Shown here: positions 63,150 through 64,000 of the stretch, piece after piece | Numbering within the stretch: position 1 is the stretch's first letter | Layout of the letters: each line of letters opens with the position of its first letter | Source of the DNA: Psychrobacillus sp. FSL H8-0483 | GTDB taxonomy: Bacteria; Bacillota; Bacilli; Bacillales_A; Planococcaceae | DNA: 64,000 nt | Direction of reading: 5' to 3' | Assembly (NCBI RefSeq): GCF_038637725.1 | Contig: NZ_CP152052.1 | Location: 3,207,501-3,271,500 of the forward strand | Notes under the pieces: model-generated | Told to the model about the DNA's origin: nothing | Databases searched by the model: none | What the model saw: the letters and a program-made list of their open reading frames with translations, nothing else | Made by a program: the position numbers and the translations under genes

Positions 63150-63605
63150 TTAGTGATGACCTTCACTCATCGAATTATCACTCTCATCTAGGATGACCTT
63201 ACTCATATCAGGACTTCCAACTTTTAACTCTTGTTTTGGCATCACATGAAGTCCTCTAGCAGTAGTATGAGCAAACATATAATATACTCCATCGTGATCG
63301 AAAGCATAGTTTGCTTCATATACTCCATCTTCGGTTAAATTAGCATCTACCTTCGTTCCTTCATCACGCTTACCTGATTCCCACACTTCGAATTCTACTG
63401 AATCTGCATCATCGACAGCCTGGTCTCCTTGTGTTACTTTTGCGGATAATGTAACTTCACCAACCGGTAACTCTTCTGGAGTTTGAATTTCTACAACAAC
63501 TTCCTCCAGCGTCCCTTCATTGTGATTTGTATGGGCTGCTTCTTCCTCTTGACATCCTACAAGTGTCATTGTTGCTAATGCAAGTGCTGCTATTGTCTTT
63601 TTCAT
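63150..63605 (-). CDS. YtkA-like (FixH-type) lipoprotein
   Basis: 151 aa. Lipoprotein signal ending LVGC (Cys18), acidic spacer, then a YtkA-like immunoglobulin-type domain (YFAHTTARGLHVMPK region) and a His-rich end. Often encoded with two-component or copper-handling genes; function unknown. ATG overlaps the kinase stop (ATGA) and GGAGG lies about 11 bases upstream. Confidence 0.82.
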   Translation of the reverse strand: MKKTIAALALATMTLVGCQEEEAAHTNHNEGTLEEVVVEIQTPEELPVGEVTLSAKVTQGDQAVDDADSVEFEVWESGKRDEGTKVDANLTEDGVYEANYAFDHDGVYYMFAHTTARGLHVMPKQELKVGSPDMSKVILDESDNSMSEGHH

Positions 63606-64000
63606 TCTAATGTATCCTCCCAAATTGGTAATGTAATATGGACTGTTGTTCCTTTTCCCACTTCACTTGTAAAGGCGAGTCTCCCCTTCTGTACATCTAT
63701 CAGCTGAGATGCAATAGAGAGACCAAGCCCAGTTCCACCGTCCGAACGACTCCTTGCTTTATTCACTCGGTAAAAACGTTCTGTAATATGCGGCAAATAT
63801 TCTTCTTCAATCCCGCATCCTTCGTCCGTAATATGAATGGTAGTTTCTGTTTGTGTTGTTTTATTTGCAATTAATATGTTAGACGCCTCTGGAGAATACC
63901 GGATTGCATTTTCTAATATATTTATAAATATCTGCTTTGAACTAAGTTCGTCAGCAGATAGAATCGTTTCTTCATCTACTTTAACAGTAAAAGCTATCCC
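63602..64000 (-). CDS. Sensor histidine kinase, C-terminal part
   Basis: 133 codons of the ATPase domain; the rest lies beyond the right edge. N-box INILENAIRYSPE, G1 DEGCGIEEEYLP, F-box ERFYRVNKARS and G2 GGTGLGLSIASQLI are intact. Overlaps the lipoprotein gene by 4 bases, so the lipoprotein is probably expressed with this two-component system. Confidence 0.9.
   Translation of the reverse strand, partial: GIAFTVKVDEETILSADELSSKQIFINILENAIRYSPEASNILIANKTTQTETTIHITDEGCGIEEEYLPHITERFYRVNKARSRSDGGTGLGLSIASQLIDVQKGRLAFTSEVGKGTTVHITLPIWEDTLE

Overview
The window is a low-GC Firmicutes chromosome, most likely a Bacillaceae/Caryophanaceae spore-former (Psychrobacillus/Lysinibacillus/Bacillus-like; genus not decidable by eye). 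The reasons are strong AGGAGG ribosome binding sites, many GTG/TTG starts, and Bacillus-type genes: the yndG-yndH-yndJ trio, kimA behind a c-di-AMP (ydaO-type) riboswitch, yrrT-luxS-mccA-mccB, a Bce-type two-component/ABC module, lplJ next to yhfH, a FadR box before an acyl-CoA ligase, and YhgE with its TetR regulator. No rRNA, tRNA or CRISPR array was seen. Many computed open frames start upstream of the true start; starts here were moved to the codon with a ribosome binding site where one is visible.

Layout. 0-4.6 kb: partial acetyltransferase, beta-lactamase-fold hydrolase, yndGHJ-like operon. 4.6-7.1 kb: a GC-rich dispersed repeat between twin terminators, then kimA and its riboswitch. 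7.1-13.4 kb: accessory enzymes on the minus strand (methyltransferases, GyrI-like protein, metallopeptidase-like protein, P-loop kinase, Nudix, DUF378, DUF1835). 13.6-20.5 kb: GyrI-like protein, two EamA transporters, fabZ, an ECF sigma factor with its anti-sigma factor, and a LysR regulator divergent from one transporter.

The most unusual region is 20.99-31.1 kb. Twelve copies or parts of a 75-95 bp structured repeat are packed into about 10 kb, and I found none elsewhere in the window. Each full copy has outer arms (AACTAAC ... GTTAGTT), inner arms, and a central hairpin followed by a T-run when read on the minus strand. The repeats separate single short genes, nearly all on the minus strand (hydrolase, GNAT, Nudix, NIPSNAP, small membrane protein, PhzF-like, histidine phosphatase) plus several truncated remnants. 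The repeat lies immediately 3' of most genes, and in several cases the stop codon lies inside it. This matches the layout of an integron cassette array (ORF plus attC), but there is no integrase in the window and the chromosome is Gram-positive. One copy is split by an ORF-less group II intron remnant, another by an IS150-like element.

31.4-37 kb: a three-gene YvlA/YvlB-like operon, a polar amino-acid ABC transporter and a class III aminotransferase. 37-45 kb: methyltransferase, putative zinc protease, small proteins, shikimate kinase and the methionine-to-cysteine recycling operon with luxS. 45-53.5 kb: peptidase S66 with a HAD phosphatase, an acetyltransferase, an amino-acid permease, a 21-bp tandem repeat, an S9 peptidase, and acyl-CoA ligase under a FadR-like operator. 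53.7-64 kb: the Bce-like module, lplJ, yhfH, yhgE-tetR with two matching 23-bp operator candidates, and a YtkA-like lipoprotein overlapping a histidine kinase cut by the window end.
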